Assembly: GCA_958448685.1 (NCBI GenBank)
Contig: CAUDEV010000002.1
Span: 1-31,287, forward strand
Direction of reading: 5' to 3'
Source of the DNA: an uncultured Alphaproteobacteria bacterium
Lineage (GTDB): Bacteria > Pseudomonadota > Alphaproteobacteria > RUG11792
Length of the DNA: 31,287 nt
Every line of letters begins with the position of its first letter. The stretch's first letter is position 1. Below are positions 1 to 7,859 of the stretch, in pieces. Both the position numbers and the translations under genes were made by a program. The notes beneath the pieces are model-generated. The model saw only the letters and a list, made by a program, of their open reading frames with translations, had not been told where the DNA came from and ran no database searches.

Positions 1-18
1 GGTGCCCCTGCGGTGTCA
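1..18. repeat. Direct repeat shared with right end of window (copy 1)
   Basis: The 18 bases GGTGCCCCTGCGGTGTCA recur exactly at 31255-31272. The similarity continues weakly further in, where CCGTTTGCCGGT here corresponds to AAGTTTTCCGGT there. The bases are much richer in GC than the surrounding DNA. An exact repeat at both edges fits an assembly contig, or an extracted window, bounded by copies of a dispersed repeat. Confidence 0.7.
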
Positions 19-190
19 TCAGCCGTTTGCCGGTGAGGCCTTCTTTCTAATTCACGCTTCGTGCAGTGACTTATTTTGATAGGTTAATTGTAAAGTCACA
101 ACTTCTTCAATATGGTTTAAGGTTAATTTAACATCCAGCCCATAAGGTGGAAGGGTTTATTGGGAGATAAATTTTCTTGCAAAAAGTTGC

Positions 191-234
191 TTTTGTCAAA
201 AATTAATCGAAGGCGGCTTCTGAATTAATCTTTT
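191..234. repeat. REP-like palindromic repeat (copy 1)
   Basis: The core TTTTGTCAAAAATTAATCGA followed by AGGCGGCTTCTG is nearly the same as the element at 31146-31188. It folds with an inner stem GAAG/CTTC around the loop GCGG and an outer stem ATTAAT/ATTAAT. In the other copy the outer stem reads ATCAATC/GATCGAT, so both arms have changed together, as expected if the fold is kept. It is not next to any gene end, and no T-run follows it. Confidence 0.6.
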
Positions 235-296
235 AATATTCTCTTAACAAAAACTTCAGTAGTGAGCCTGAGCGCATTGTTTGTTATAACTCTTTT

Positions 297-440
297 TATA
301 TTATTTTTTCGAAAGGAACGAAGAGATAGGAATTGATTTACGAAATTTAGTCAAGTCCGAAGAGTGAGTGGAACGAACGAGACTTGACGAAATGGGAGTA
401 AATCAATAAAATCGTTTCCACCTTTCGGAAATATAATATA
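297..440. repeat. Long imperfect palindrome, possible MITE-like element or structured RNA
   Basis: Nested inverted repeats span about 144 bp. The outermost arms are TATATTATTTTTTCGAAAGG (297-316) and CCTTTCGGAAATATAATATA (421-440). Inside them are ATTGATTTAC and GTAAATCAAT (10 of 10 matched), and then GTCAAGTC and GACTTGAC (8 of 8), around a loop of about 23 nt. Unpaired internal loops separate the stems, which gives a rod. It lies just downstream of the leftward promoter at 532-561, so on the minus strand it may be transcribed. A decayed miniature transposable element is the main alternative; no transposase is nearby. Confidence 0.55.
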
Positions 441-444
441 GATT

Positions 445-527
445 ATATAAGAGTCATATGGGGACGCGCGACGTGTGGTAAAATTAACGAGTATACCACA
501 CGTCGCGTGCCCGAATATCTCTTATAT
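445..527. repeat. GC-rich hairpin A
   Basis: The stem arms ACGCGCGACGTGTGGTA (464-480) and TACCACACGTCGCGTGCCC (494-512) pair over at least 13 uninterrupted bp. An outer stem ATATAAGAG (445-453) with CTCTTATAT (519-527) extends it. The GC content of the stem contrasts sharply with the AT-rich surroundings. It starts at about the predicted transcription start of the leftward promoter at 532-561, so that transcript would begin with this hairpin. No T-run follows it on either strand, so a Rho-independent terminator is unlikely. Confidence 0.7.
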
Positions 528-531
528 TTTT

Positions 532-596
532 AGTATATCTCCCACGTTTCTCATATGTCAAATTCTAAAAAGTCCCATAAAATTTTAGAGATTTTT
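532..596 (-). promoter_or_regulatory. Leftward promoter module A (palindrome + TTGACA-N18-TATACT)
   Basis: Read on the minus strand there is a 30-bp imperfect palindrome (567-596; AAAAATCTC, TAAAATTTTA, GGGACTTTTT), five bases, TTGACA (556-561), an 18-nt spacer and TATACT (532-537). The 43 bases 554-596 match 42 of 43 in module B at 10977-11019. The A/T tracts upstream of the -35 box resemble an UP element or an activator site centred near -55. The predicted start lies near 525. Nothing coding lies downstream within the window, so it serves either an RNA in 1-525 or a gene to the left. Confidence 0.65.
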
Positions 597-623
597 TTCT
601 TAAATCGCACTTTCAAAATTAAT

Positions 624-649
624 GAGTCGGGAAATAAATTCCCCGACTC
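624..649 (-). terminator. Possible terminator of the patatin-like gene
   Basis: Arms GAGTCGGG (624-631) and CCCGACTC (642-649) form a perfect 8-bp stem beginning six bases past the stop codon of the leftward gene. The T-rich stretch that follows on the minus strand (ATTAATTTT) is poor for a canonical terminator, so the call rests mainly on position and stem strength. Confidence 0.45.
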
Positions 650-655
650 CAAGAT

Positions 656-2050
656 TTAAATTTCCTCAAGAACACGTTTATTACATTTATCAAGAAATTC
701 AATAAACATTTCTGTTGCTCTTGAAATATTTGTACCTTTTTCATTTTCTGGAAAAACGCTTTTCACACTATCGTGTACAGATTTAGCATATGATTCTATT
801 TCTTTCTTCTTTGGAGTATAAAGATATTTTGGCAGTGCAATCTTATAATTCATATTTATAATCTTTTTTCCATTCCCTCCAATTGTTATATTATAATTGA
901 AAGTAGGGACTATCACAGATTCATCACAAGTATCTGACGTAAGACTGATTACTACTGTGTCTCTCGGAATATCACTCCTTTGCACAATATGATCTCTCAA
1001 AGAACTTATAGTTGCACATTTTTCAGATGAGGATTTGTGTAAAATTATCTTAAGTTCACCAAGAGCTTTTTCTATAGATGATGTAACTTTGTTTTTTTCA
1101 GATTCTTTTTTGATATATTTGACATCAGTCAACAGTGTTTCTGCTGTTGAAAGAATTTCTGTTACCCCTAGTCTTTTTATGCTAGATTTTGCTTCTTTAT
1201 CTCTTGTAGAAATACTTTCGGAAACTATCCCTGAAATAGAAGGAGAACTTTTATTAAAAGATATAGTTTCGAAGGAACTTTTTAAATCTGAGATTGAACT
1301 TGAGCTATATAGTTTGTGAAAACATTCATTATATGTTCTGCCTTTTTTAAAAGCGTCATAATATAGGGAAACCCACTCAGGATTATACTCATCTATTAAT
1401 TCAGGTTTGTCAACATATGCAGATACAGCCGCCTTTGTGAAATTTCTAAAACCAATACAACATCCACAACATGTGTATAAAGATTTTGGGCACAATATTT
1501 TGCTTGGTATTCTACGTACTATTTCTATAGCTTCATCCATAGACATCATACCTAAAGCGCAAATAGCTGCAGGAATTGCTCCCCCGCCTTCTCCAACAAA
1601 GGAATCTATGACAGAAAATAATTTTAAGTCACTTCCTGGAAAATCTCTATTAGCTGATATTTTTAATGTATTTTCCAATTCTCTCAAAAAATACATCAAG
1701 GCTAATGTCTGAGTTTTTCCATTAGCATCTAAGAGCAAGATAATATCGATATTATCTGGATTTTCATCAGTTTCCACTTGATGAGAAAGCTCATCGAATG
1801 TTTCACTCAATGGAACGAGACTTTCTGGAATTATAAGCCCCCTACTTTGATCTCTTCTTAATCTTTCGACAGCGGCTATTCCGGAATTAAAAGATTCCAT
1901 ATTCTGGCCACTGATTTCATCAAAATTCTGAGAAACTTGAGTTTTGATTTTGGCTTCCTCCCCTTTTTCTGCCCCTAACTCTTCTGACTCAACATAAAAA
2001 CAAGTCGTGTAACAAAGAATTAAGGAAAAGGCCTTTATTAGTTTTAACAT
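656..2050 (-). CDS. Exported patatin-like protein with altered catalytic motifs
   Basis: The 464-residue protein begins with a likely signal peptide (residues 1-22: Lys-flanked, hydrophobic, with a Cys/Thr-rich end). Residues 103-162 have the layout of the patatin phospholipase fold: a strand ending in LLLDANGKTQT where patatins carry the glycine-rich oxyanion-hole motif DGGGxRG, a helix, then VGEGGGAIPAA where they carry GxSxG. The nucleophile serine is therefore glycine here and the oxyanion loop is altered. I could not find a clear DGG/DGA partner of the catalytic dyad further on. A Cys cluster (CCGCC, about 194-198) and a Ser-rich middle follow. A GGAGG ribosome site sits at 2055-2059, five bases before the ATG. 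If the family call is right, this is a secreted pseudoenzyme or a binding protein; otherwise it is an unrecognised exported protein. Confidence 0.5.
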   Translation of the reverse strand: MLKLIKAFSLILCYTTCFYVESEELGAEKGEEAKIKTQVSQNFDEISGQNMESFNSGIAAVERLRRDQSRGLIIPESLVPLSETFDELSHQVETDENPDNIDIILLLDANGKTQTLALMYFLRELENTLKISANRDFPGSDLKLFSVIDSFVGEGGGAIPAAICALGMMSMDEAIEIVRRIPSKILCPKSLYTCCGCCIGFRNFTKAAVSAYVDKPELIDEYNPEWVSLYYDAFKKGRTYNECFHKLYSSSSISDLKSSFETISFNKSSPSISGIVSESISTRDKEAKSSIKRLGVTEILSTAETLLTDVKYIKKESEKNKVTSSIEKALGELKIILHKSSSEKCATISSLRDHIVQRSDIPRDTVVISLTSDTCDESVIVPTFNYNITIGGNGKKIINMNYKIALPKYLYTPKKKEIESYAKSVHDSVKSVFPENEKGTNISRATEMFIEFLDKCNKRVLEEI

Positions 2051-2126
2051 AAAGCCTCCAAAAATAAGTTCTTCTCAACTATATTTTAATTTAAAATAGT
2101 TAAAAAAGTGTTAACGATATATAAAA

Positions 2127-4469
2127 CTAAAGATGAGAACTGATTTTTACATCAACTATTAGTGGTACATTAAGTTTTAAAATGTTCTCCATAGTATTTT
2201 TTATAAAAGGAATCGTATCTTCAACTTTTTCTTCTGGTATTTCAAAGACTAATTCATCATGAATTTGCAGAAGTATATCAAGATCTTTGTTTCCCAGTTT
2301 AACCATGGCGAGCTTGATTATATCTGCATTACTTCCTTGAATTGGAGCATTTATTGCTTGTCTTTTTGCGAAATTAACAAGATTTATATTTTTACTATTT
2401 ATGAGAGGAACAAAGCATTTTCTTCCAAATATTGTTTCAACAAATCCATTCTCTTTCGCATAGTTTTCAGTTTTCGTGATATAGTCGGTTATTTCAAGAT
2501 ATAATCCCATAAAATCTGAATATATTTGTGAGGCTTCAGAATAAGTAATTTGCAGTCTTTGAGAAAGCGTATGAAGAGAAATACCATATAGTATACTGAA
2601 ATTTATTTCCTTTGCTATTCTTCTTTGATCTTTTGTCACATTGTCTTTCGAGACATTAAAGATATGCATAGCTGTGGATTTATGTATATCATCTCCGGAC
2701 AAGAAAGAATTTTTTAACTTTTCACAATCCGCTATATGAGCTAAGAGTCTTAATTCCATTTGTGAATAATCAAATGAAACTAATTTATAGCCATCTCTTG
2801 CAATAAATGCTTTTCTTATTTTTTGACCTTCTTCAGTTCTGTTTGGAATATTTTGTAAATTAGGCTCACTGGAACTTAATCTGCCAGTATTAACAACTGT
2901 TTGCAAATATAGAGTATGAACTCGAGAATTTTCATCCGCCAAATCTTTTAAAGGTTTAACATATGTATTCAACAGTTTTGAAAAGCCTCTCCATTTCAAA
3001 ATCTTGTCTGTTATTCCATCATGACATCCACTGAATGTTTTCAATGTTTGGGCATCTGTTGATTGTTTTTTGGTAGCTTTAAAACCTAACTTTTCATAAA
3101 GAATAAATGCAACTTGCTTTGGAGAAGCTATATTAAATTCACTTCCTGCAATTTTATAAATCTGAAGTGCTGTGGATTCTATTTTTTCTTGAAAATAAAT
3201 TTCTAGCTCGTTTAAATAAGTTTTGTCTACTTTTATACCTAAACTTTCCATTTTTGCCAAAACTTTTGTCAATTTATTTTCGATTTCAAAAAACAGATAT
3301 TTTGTTTTTTCATCAATATGACTTAATAAATATTCATAAATTTTTTCTAGTGTCTCTTCTTTTGAATCTGAAGAAATCCCATATTCTGCCGCCATCAATT
3401 CAAGAGTGTGAGAAATTTTGGTTCCGATATAACAATATGATAAAACCGAAATATCAAAGGTATTTTTCACATCTATTTTGTTTTTATAACAGTCCTTAAT
3501 CAAGATTTTCGAATCTTCACAAATTTTTTGTATATCAGTATTTTCCAATTTTGATTTTAACTTAATTAATTGTGAAGGATCATAATCTGAAAGTATGATT
3601 AACTTATCCCCATTAATCATTAATGGTTTGGAATCTAATAAGATTTGATGTTGAGTTGCTTTCGATTCTAATAGTCTTTTAAAACCAAAATTTTTAAAGA
3701 AATCTTCTAAATTTTCAGCTTTAGAAATTTTATATTCAAAATCTATATCTAAATCACTTTTTAATTTGATCAGTTCTTTGGATAGAATTGCTTTATCTAT
3801 TTCCTGTTTCAATGTTTCATTTCGTTTATTTTTCGGTAATTCATCTAGGTGATTTATTAAGTTTTCTATAGAACCATATTTGTTAATTAACTCAGCAGCT
3901 GTTTTCGGTCCGATTCCAGGAACACCAGGAACATTATCAGAACTATCACCCATAAGGGAAAGAACATCTAAGATTTTTTGATGATTTACTCCAAATTTCT
4001 TAAAAACATCCTCTTCTGTGATATATTTTTGTTTCATAGGATCGTAGACTGAAACCGTATCACTCATAAGCTGCATTAAATCTTTGTCAGAAGAAATTAT
4101 ATTAATTTTATGTCCTTTTATTTTTGAAACATAAGAAGCAATAATATCATCAGCTTCATAACCAATTTTCGAAGATATAAAAAACCCGAATTTTTCGCAA
4201 GCTTCCTTTATAAATGAAATTTGAGAAACCAATTCCTCTGGCATTGCTTTTCTATTGGCTTTATATTCAGTATAAATCTCATTGCGAAAAGTTTTTTTCC
4301 CAGAATCTAAAGCTGCTATAAACATAGAATTTGGGAAAAGATTGGTTATTTTTCGCATCGCGGCACAAAAGCCATATAATGCACCAACTTCTTTCCCTTT
4401 ATATGTCAAACTTGGCAAAGCATAAAATGCTCGATATATAAATCCCGAAACATCTATTAAATTAATCAT
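2127..4469 (-). CDS. polA: DNA polymerase I, lacking an active proofreading site
   Basis: This is DNA polymerase I for gap filling and RNA primer removal in the cytoplasm. Residues 1 to about 270 form the 5' nuclease, with GYEADD (103-108), SSDKD (126-130) and GDSSDN (174-179). Residues 390-780 form the polymerase: motif A FDYSQMELR (Asp567), motif B RRIAKEINFSILYG (616-629) and motif C HDE (737-739). The middle (about 285-370) keeps only a remnant of the 3'-5' exonuclease fold; the DxE motif and later catalytic aspartates are not visible. At 780 residues it is well short of the roughly 930 of E. coli. Its ATG overlaps the corC stop by 4 bp, so the two are probably translated together at the end of a long leftward operon. 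Confidence 0.95.
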   Translation of the reverse strand: MINLIDVSGFIYRAFYALPSLTYKGKEVGALYGFCAAMRKITNLFPNSMFIAALDSGKKTFRNEIYTEYKANRKAMPEELVSQISFIKEACEKFGFFISSKIGYEADDIIASYVSKIKGHKINIISSDKDLMQLMSDTVSVYDPMKQKYITEEDVFKKFGVNHQKILDVLSLMGDSSDNVPGVPGIGPKTAAELINKYGSIENLINHLDELPKNKRNETLKQEIDKAILSKELIKLKSDLDIDFEYKISKAENLEDFFKNFGFKRLLESKATQHQILLDSKPLMINGDKLIILSDYDPSQLIKLKSKLENTDIQKICEDSKILIKDCYKNKIDVKNTFDISVLSYCYIGTKISHTLELMAAEYGISSDSKEETLEKIYEYLLSHIDEKTKYLFFEIENKLTKVLAKMESLGIKVDKTYLNELEIYFQEKIESTALQIYKIAGSEFNIASPKQVAFILYEKLGFKATKKQSTDAQTLKTFSGCHDGITDKILKWRGFSKLLNTYVKPLKDLADENSRVHTLYLQTVVNTGRLSSSEPNLQNIPNRTEEGQKIRKAFIARDGYKLVSFDYSQMELRLLAHIADCEKLKNSFLSGDDIHKSTAMHIFNVSKDNVTKDQRRIAKEINFSILYGISLHTLSQRLQITYSEASQIYSDFMGLYLEITDYITKTENYAKENGFVETIFGRKCFVPLINSKNINLVNFAKRQAINAPIQGSNADIIKLAMVKLGNKDLDILLQIHDELVFEIPEEKVEDTIPFIKNTMENILKLNVPLIVDVKISSHL

Positions 4470-5323
4470 CCGCTTTTCCGAATTCTTACACTTTTTACCT
4501 TTCTAGGATCAGCATCTAGAATTTCAAATTCCAGGTTTTGTTTTGGACACACAACCAACTCACCTCGAACTGGAACATTCCCTGTCAATGAAGAAATCAT
4601 TCCTCCAATTGTATCGATGGATTTATCTTCGGGAATAATTTTTATTCCTCCAAATTTACTAATTTCGCTGAAAGTTGATTTGGCATCAGCAATAACAGAA
4701 CCATCAGAACTTTTTAAGACCTTTTTTTTCAAGCTTTTTATTTCTGCAGCATCTTGAATATCTCCGATCACTTCTTCAATAATATCCCTAAATGAAACTA
4801 ATCCATCAACTCCTCCATATTCATCAACTACTATTGCTATTTTTATTCCTGTTTCTCTCATTTTAAAAAGTAAATCCAAACTTTTCATTGTTGGAGGAAC
4901 AAATAAAACATCTTTGATAAAAACATTTATGTTTACAGGTTTGTTCATATGGAACCAATTTGCAACTTCTTTTAGATAAACGACTCCAAGAACATTATCT
5001 ATATTTCCCTGATAAACAATTATTGTTGATTTTTGAGTTTCAACAAACCTTGATAATAAGATTTCAATTCGGGTTGTTGATGGAATAGCCTCAATTTCCA
5101 CACGAGGAACCATTATATCTTGAACTCTAACATCTCTCAGATTGAGAACATTACCGAGAATTTCTCGCTCATTTTCCTCAATTGATTGTGTTTCAGAACA
5201 ACCATCCTCTTCAATCAATTCCTCTATAGTATCTCGTAATGAAGGTTCTTTTGATTTTCTCCAAAATAGAATTTTTATTAAAAGTTTCCTAAACCGATTA
5301 TATATTGATTCGCTTAAACTCAT
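4466..5323 (-). CDS. corC: CorC/HlyC (TlyC) family CBS-domain protein
   Basis: Soluble 285-residue protein of the CorC/TlyC group. An acidic N-terminus is followed by two CBS domains (about 63-125, opening with VQDIMVPRVEIEAIP, and about 130-190, with VVDEYGGVDGLVSFRDIIEE) and a C-terminal CorC/HlyC domain (about 205-282, with IGGMISSLTGNVPVRGE). Family members bind adenosine nucleotides and are linked to Mg/Co efflux or membrane homeostasis; the haemolysin name used in Rickettsia rests on older assays. No membrane segment is present. It lies between ybeY (7 bp upstream) and polA (4-bp overlap). Many alphaproteobacteria have lnt downstream, which is not here. Confidence 0.9.
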   Translation of the reverse strand: MSLSESIYNRFRKLLIKILFWRKSKEPSLRDTIEELIEEDGCSETQSIEENEREILGNVLNLRDVRVQDIMVPRVEIEAIPSTTRIEILLSRFVETQKSTIIVYQGNIDNVLGVVYLKEVANWFHMNKPVNINVFIKDVLFVPPTMKSLDLLFKMRETGIKIAIVVDEYGGVDGLVSFRDIIEEVIGDIQDAAEIKSLKKKVLKSSDGSVIADAKSTFSEISKFGGIKIIPEDKSIDTIGGMISSLTGNVPVRGELVVCPKQNLEFEILDADPRKVKSVRIRKSG

Positions 5324-5330
5324 AAAAACA

Positions 5331-5837
5331 TTATTCCTTAATAATATACGGATTCTCTAATCCAAAGTTTTGTAGAATTTTTATTTCTAATTCCTCCATT
5401 CTTTCTCTTTCTTCAGATTTTATATGATCAAATCCAAAAAGATGGAGTATTGAATGTATTAACAAATGAGTCGCTCTGTCAAAAAATTTAAAACTGAACT
5501 CTTTTGATTCTTGCATAATTTTATTATACGACATAATAATATCTCCAAGCAATAATCTATTTTCTTGAAAAACTGTGTCTATTTTGCAAATGTCATTTAA
5601 ACAAAACTGAGGAAATGAGAGAACATTTGTTGTTGTATCCTTATTTAAAAAACGTTTATTTAACATTTTGATATTTTCATCGTTTGATAAAAGTAAATTT
5701 ATTTCAAAGGATTTTGATCCAAAATATACTCGTTTCAAAACCTTTTCAAAAATTATATTTATTTTTTCACTCCATTCGACAAATCCGTCTTGTTTTTTCC
5801 ACTGTTCATCTTCAATATTAAGAATTATTTCATTCAT
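5331..5837 (-). CDS. ybeY: Endoribonuclease YbeY
   Basis: Metal-dependent single-strand endoribonuclease for maturation of the 16S rRNA 3' end and ribosome quality control. The zinc site H-x3-H-x5-H is intact in HSILHLFGFDH (His128, His132, His138), and the upstream strand with NVLSFP (71-76) and GDI (98-100) is typical. The 168-residue length is normal for the family. The start codon overlaps the miaB stop by 4 bp. Alphaproteobacteria usually have phoH (ybeZ) between miaB and ybeY, and here it is missing. Confidence 0.93.
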   Translation of the reverse strand: MNEIILNIEDEQWKKQDGFVEWSEKINIIFEKVLKRVYFGSKSFEINLLLSNDENIKMLNKRFLNKDTTTNVLSFPQFCLNDICKIDTVFQENRLLLGDIIMSYNKIMQESKEFSFKFFDRATHLLIHSILHLFGFDHIKSEERERMEELEIKILQNFGLENPYIIKE

Positions 5838-7153
5838 ACAATTTTCCCTTTGACTGAATTATCTCCAGCAAAATCTATTTTTACATTTCGAAATTGTCCA
5901 ATCAAATTTTCATCACTTTCAACTATAACAGATTGAAGGAAAACATTTTTCCCTATATATTGCTTTTCTTTTCGCCCTATCCTATCAAACAAAATTTCCT
6001 GCGTTTTTCCTAAAAGTGATTTATTAAAATAAATTTGATCTTTTAAAAGAGCCTTTTGCAAAATGTCCAGTCTTTTTTCCTTTATATCTTCAGAAATTTG
6101 ACCAGTCATCTTATCCGCTGGTGTGTTTTTCCTTCGACTGTATTTAAATGAATAAGAAATAGTATATTTCGCTTCCTGAACTAATTTTACCGTATTCTCA
6201 AATTCTTCATCTGTTTCTGTTGGAAATCCCACAATAAAATCTGATGAAAATTGAATATTCGGACAAATATCTCTGAATTTTGATAATTTATCTAAATATT
6301 CTTGAGCAGTATGGCCTCTGTTCATAAGTTTCAAAATTCTATCATCACCTGATTGAACAGGAATATGAACAAATGGGACTAGAACTGGAGTATTTGCATG
6401 AACTTTCATTAATTCTGTTGTGAAATCTTTTGGATGTGAAGTTGTGTAACGTAATCTTTTTAAACCATCAAGTTCAGCAATTTCTTGAATTAAGCGTTCT
6501 ATTCTCCAAGTGTTTTGCGAATTACCAATTGTGATATAAGGGGCTTCTCCATGATATGAATTAACATTTTGACCTATTAATGTTATTTCTTTTGCTCCAT
6601 TTGCTAAAAGCTCTTTGATTTCGGTTATAATATCTTTTACAGGCCTAGAATATTCTCTTCCTCGAGTGTAGGGAACAACACAGTATGTACAAAAATTATC
6701 GCATCCTTCTTGAATTGTTACAAACTCACTATAAGAAATATTTTTTCTTTTTGGTAAGCTGCTAAATTTTTTATCCTGATCAAATTCAAGATCAAGAATC
6801 TTATCTTTTTTCCCTTTCAGCACAGCATTAATATGTTCAGGCAATCTATGATAAGTCTGAGGACCGAAAGAAATATTAATCCCTTTGTGATTAAATATCA
6901 AATCTTTTTCAGCTTGTGCAACACACCCCCCAACTGCTATTACTTTTGTTATTTTTGTTTTTAAAAATCCTATATTAGAAAATAGCCTTTGAGCTGCCTT
7001 TTCTCTGATATTGCATGTGTAAAAAATTAGTATATCTGCATCTTTGGAATCATCAACAGGCTCAAATCCAGATTTTGTCAAAGTATCTATAATTCTTTTT
7101 GAATCATAAACATTCATTTGACAGCCATAGACTTCTATATAAAATTTATTCAT
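5834..7153 (-). CDS. miaB: tRNA-2-methylthio-N6-dimethylallyladenosine synthase MiaB
   Basis: Radical-SAM methylthiotransferase that adds the 2-methylthio group to i6A37 in tRNAs reading UNN codons. The N-terminal UPF0004 domain has three conserved cysteines (Cys11 in YGCQMN, Cys47 and Cys77) for the auxiliary 4Fe-4S cluster. The radical-SAM motif CDNFCTYC (Cys151, 155, 158) is followed by VVPYTRGRE. The C-terminal part (about 375-439) corresponds to the TRAM domain. Length 439 is typical. One base separates it from the upstream LON-domain gene, and it overlaps ybeY by 4 bp, so it sits firmly in the operon. Confidence 0.95.
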   Translation of the reverse strand: MNKFYIEVYGCQMNVYDSKRIIDTLTKSGFEPVDDSKDADILIFYTCNIREKAAQRLFSNIGFLKTKITKVIAVGGCVAQAEKDLIFNHKGINISFGPQTYHRLPEHINAVLKGKKDKILDLEFDQDKKFSSLPKRKNISYSEFVTIQEGCDNFCTYCVVPYTRGREYSRPVKDIITEIKELLANGAKEITLIGQNVNSYHGEAPYITIGNSQNTWRIERLIQEIAELDGLKRLRYTTSHPKDFTTELMKVHANTPVLVPFVHIPVQSGDDRILKLMNRGHTAQEYLDKLSKFRDICPNIQFSSDFIVGFPTETDEEFENTVKLVQEAKYTISYSFKYSRRKNTPADKMTGQISEDIKEKRLDILQKALLKDQIYFNKSLLGKTQEILFDRIGRKEKQYIGKNVFLQSVIVESDENLIGQFRNVKIDFAGDNSVKGKIV

Positions 7154-7154
7154 C

Positions 7155-7799
7155 TTAATTTACTATATTTGCCGTATGATACCTGTCAAAAGAATTCATT
7201 TCTATGATTTTTATAATCATATTTGATCGTTCTTTAGCATCGACGGTTTCAAGAAGAGATTGTTTTTCGCTTGGATGAAATGGACATGCCATAGCGAGTG
7301 CTGAAATCAAAACATTTGTTGGGGTTTTTTCAATCTCTTTCCAATTTGGAGCAATTTCTAAATTTCGAAAATATAAATCTAAAGCATTCATTAAACGAGA
7401 TCTATCTATTTCAAGTTCTTCTGTTTTTTCTGTATCCACTGAAAATTTTTCATAATTTACAGAAACTCGTTCTATCCCATTAATATCTGCAGGAAATTCT
7501 TCCAAAACTTCAAACCTACAAAGCCCAAATATGTTAATGGTAATTTCACTTGCTATTGGTATTATTTCTGTAATACGTCCTGCGCATCCTGTTGTAAATG
7601 ATTTAGATTTTTCTTTATTTTTTGAATCTTTAACAAGAAGAGGCTTTGGTTGGATTATGGCAACTATATTATTTTCTATAACCTCCGGAGAGATGGCAAG
7701 ATAATCATTTTCAGACATAACTATTGGCAATTGAGCACGAGGCATTAAAATCGTTGATTTTACTCTAAAAACCGGAAGTATTGTCGGGAGTTTTTCCAT
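7155..7799 (-). CDS. LON substrate-binding-domain protein
   Basis: The 214-residue protein matches the stand-alone N-terminal domain of Lon protease (PF02190/COG2802). It starts LPVFRVKSTILMPRAQLPI, has VAIIQPKP at 47-54, the GCAGRITEI strand at about 71-79, and a helical C-terminal half. It has no ATPase or protease part, so it is not a protease. Its role is unknown; such proteins are common in alphaproteobacteria, often near thioredoxin genes. It lies one base upstream of miaB and about 60 bp downstream of suhB. Confidence 0.82.
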   Translation of the reverse strand: MEKLPTILPVFRVKSTILMPRAQLPIVMSENDYLAISPEVIENNIVAIIQPKPLLVKDSKNKEKSKSFTTGCAGRITEIIPIASEITINIFGLCRFEVLEEFPADINGIERVSVNYEKFSVDTEKTEELEIDRSRLMNALDLYFRNLEIAPNWKEIEKTPTNVLISALAMACPFHPSEKQSLLETVDAKERSNMIIKIIEMNSFDRYHTANIVN

Positions 7800-7859
7800 A
7801 AACCAAAAATCTCTAATCTATATATGGCAGTCTAACATAAAAAACAAAATATTTAAAGC

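Larger units (their letters stand above)
1..655. other. Gene-free, palindrome-rich region
   Basis: I see no credible coding sequence in these 655 bases on either strand. From left to right the region holds a short repeat shared with the right end of the window (1-18), a small hairpin with arms GTGACTT and AAGTCAC (67-100), a REP-like palindrome (191-234), a rod-like imperfect palindrome of about 144 bp (297-440), a GC-rich hairpin (445-527), a leftward promoter module (532-596) and a terminator-like hairpin (624-649). The promoter reads leftward through both large hairpins, so the stretch could be a non-coding RNA or the long leader of a gene beyond the left edge. No known RNA family (tmRNA, RNase P, SRP) was recognised. 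Confidence 0.6.

Noticed and set aside
445..527. GC-rich hairpins taken as Rho-independent terminators
   Set aside because: None has a T-run after the stem on either strand. B lies between divergent genes, inside a predicted leader, where a terminator makes no sense. Attenuation is possible but no leader peptide or alternative fold was seen.
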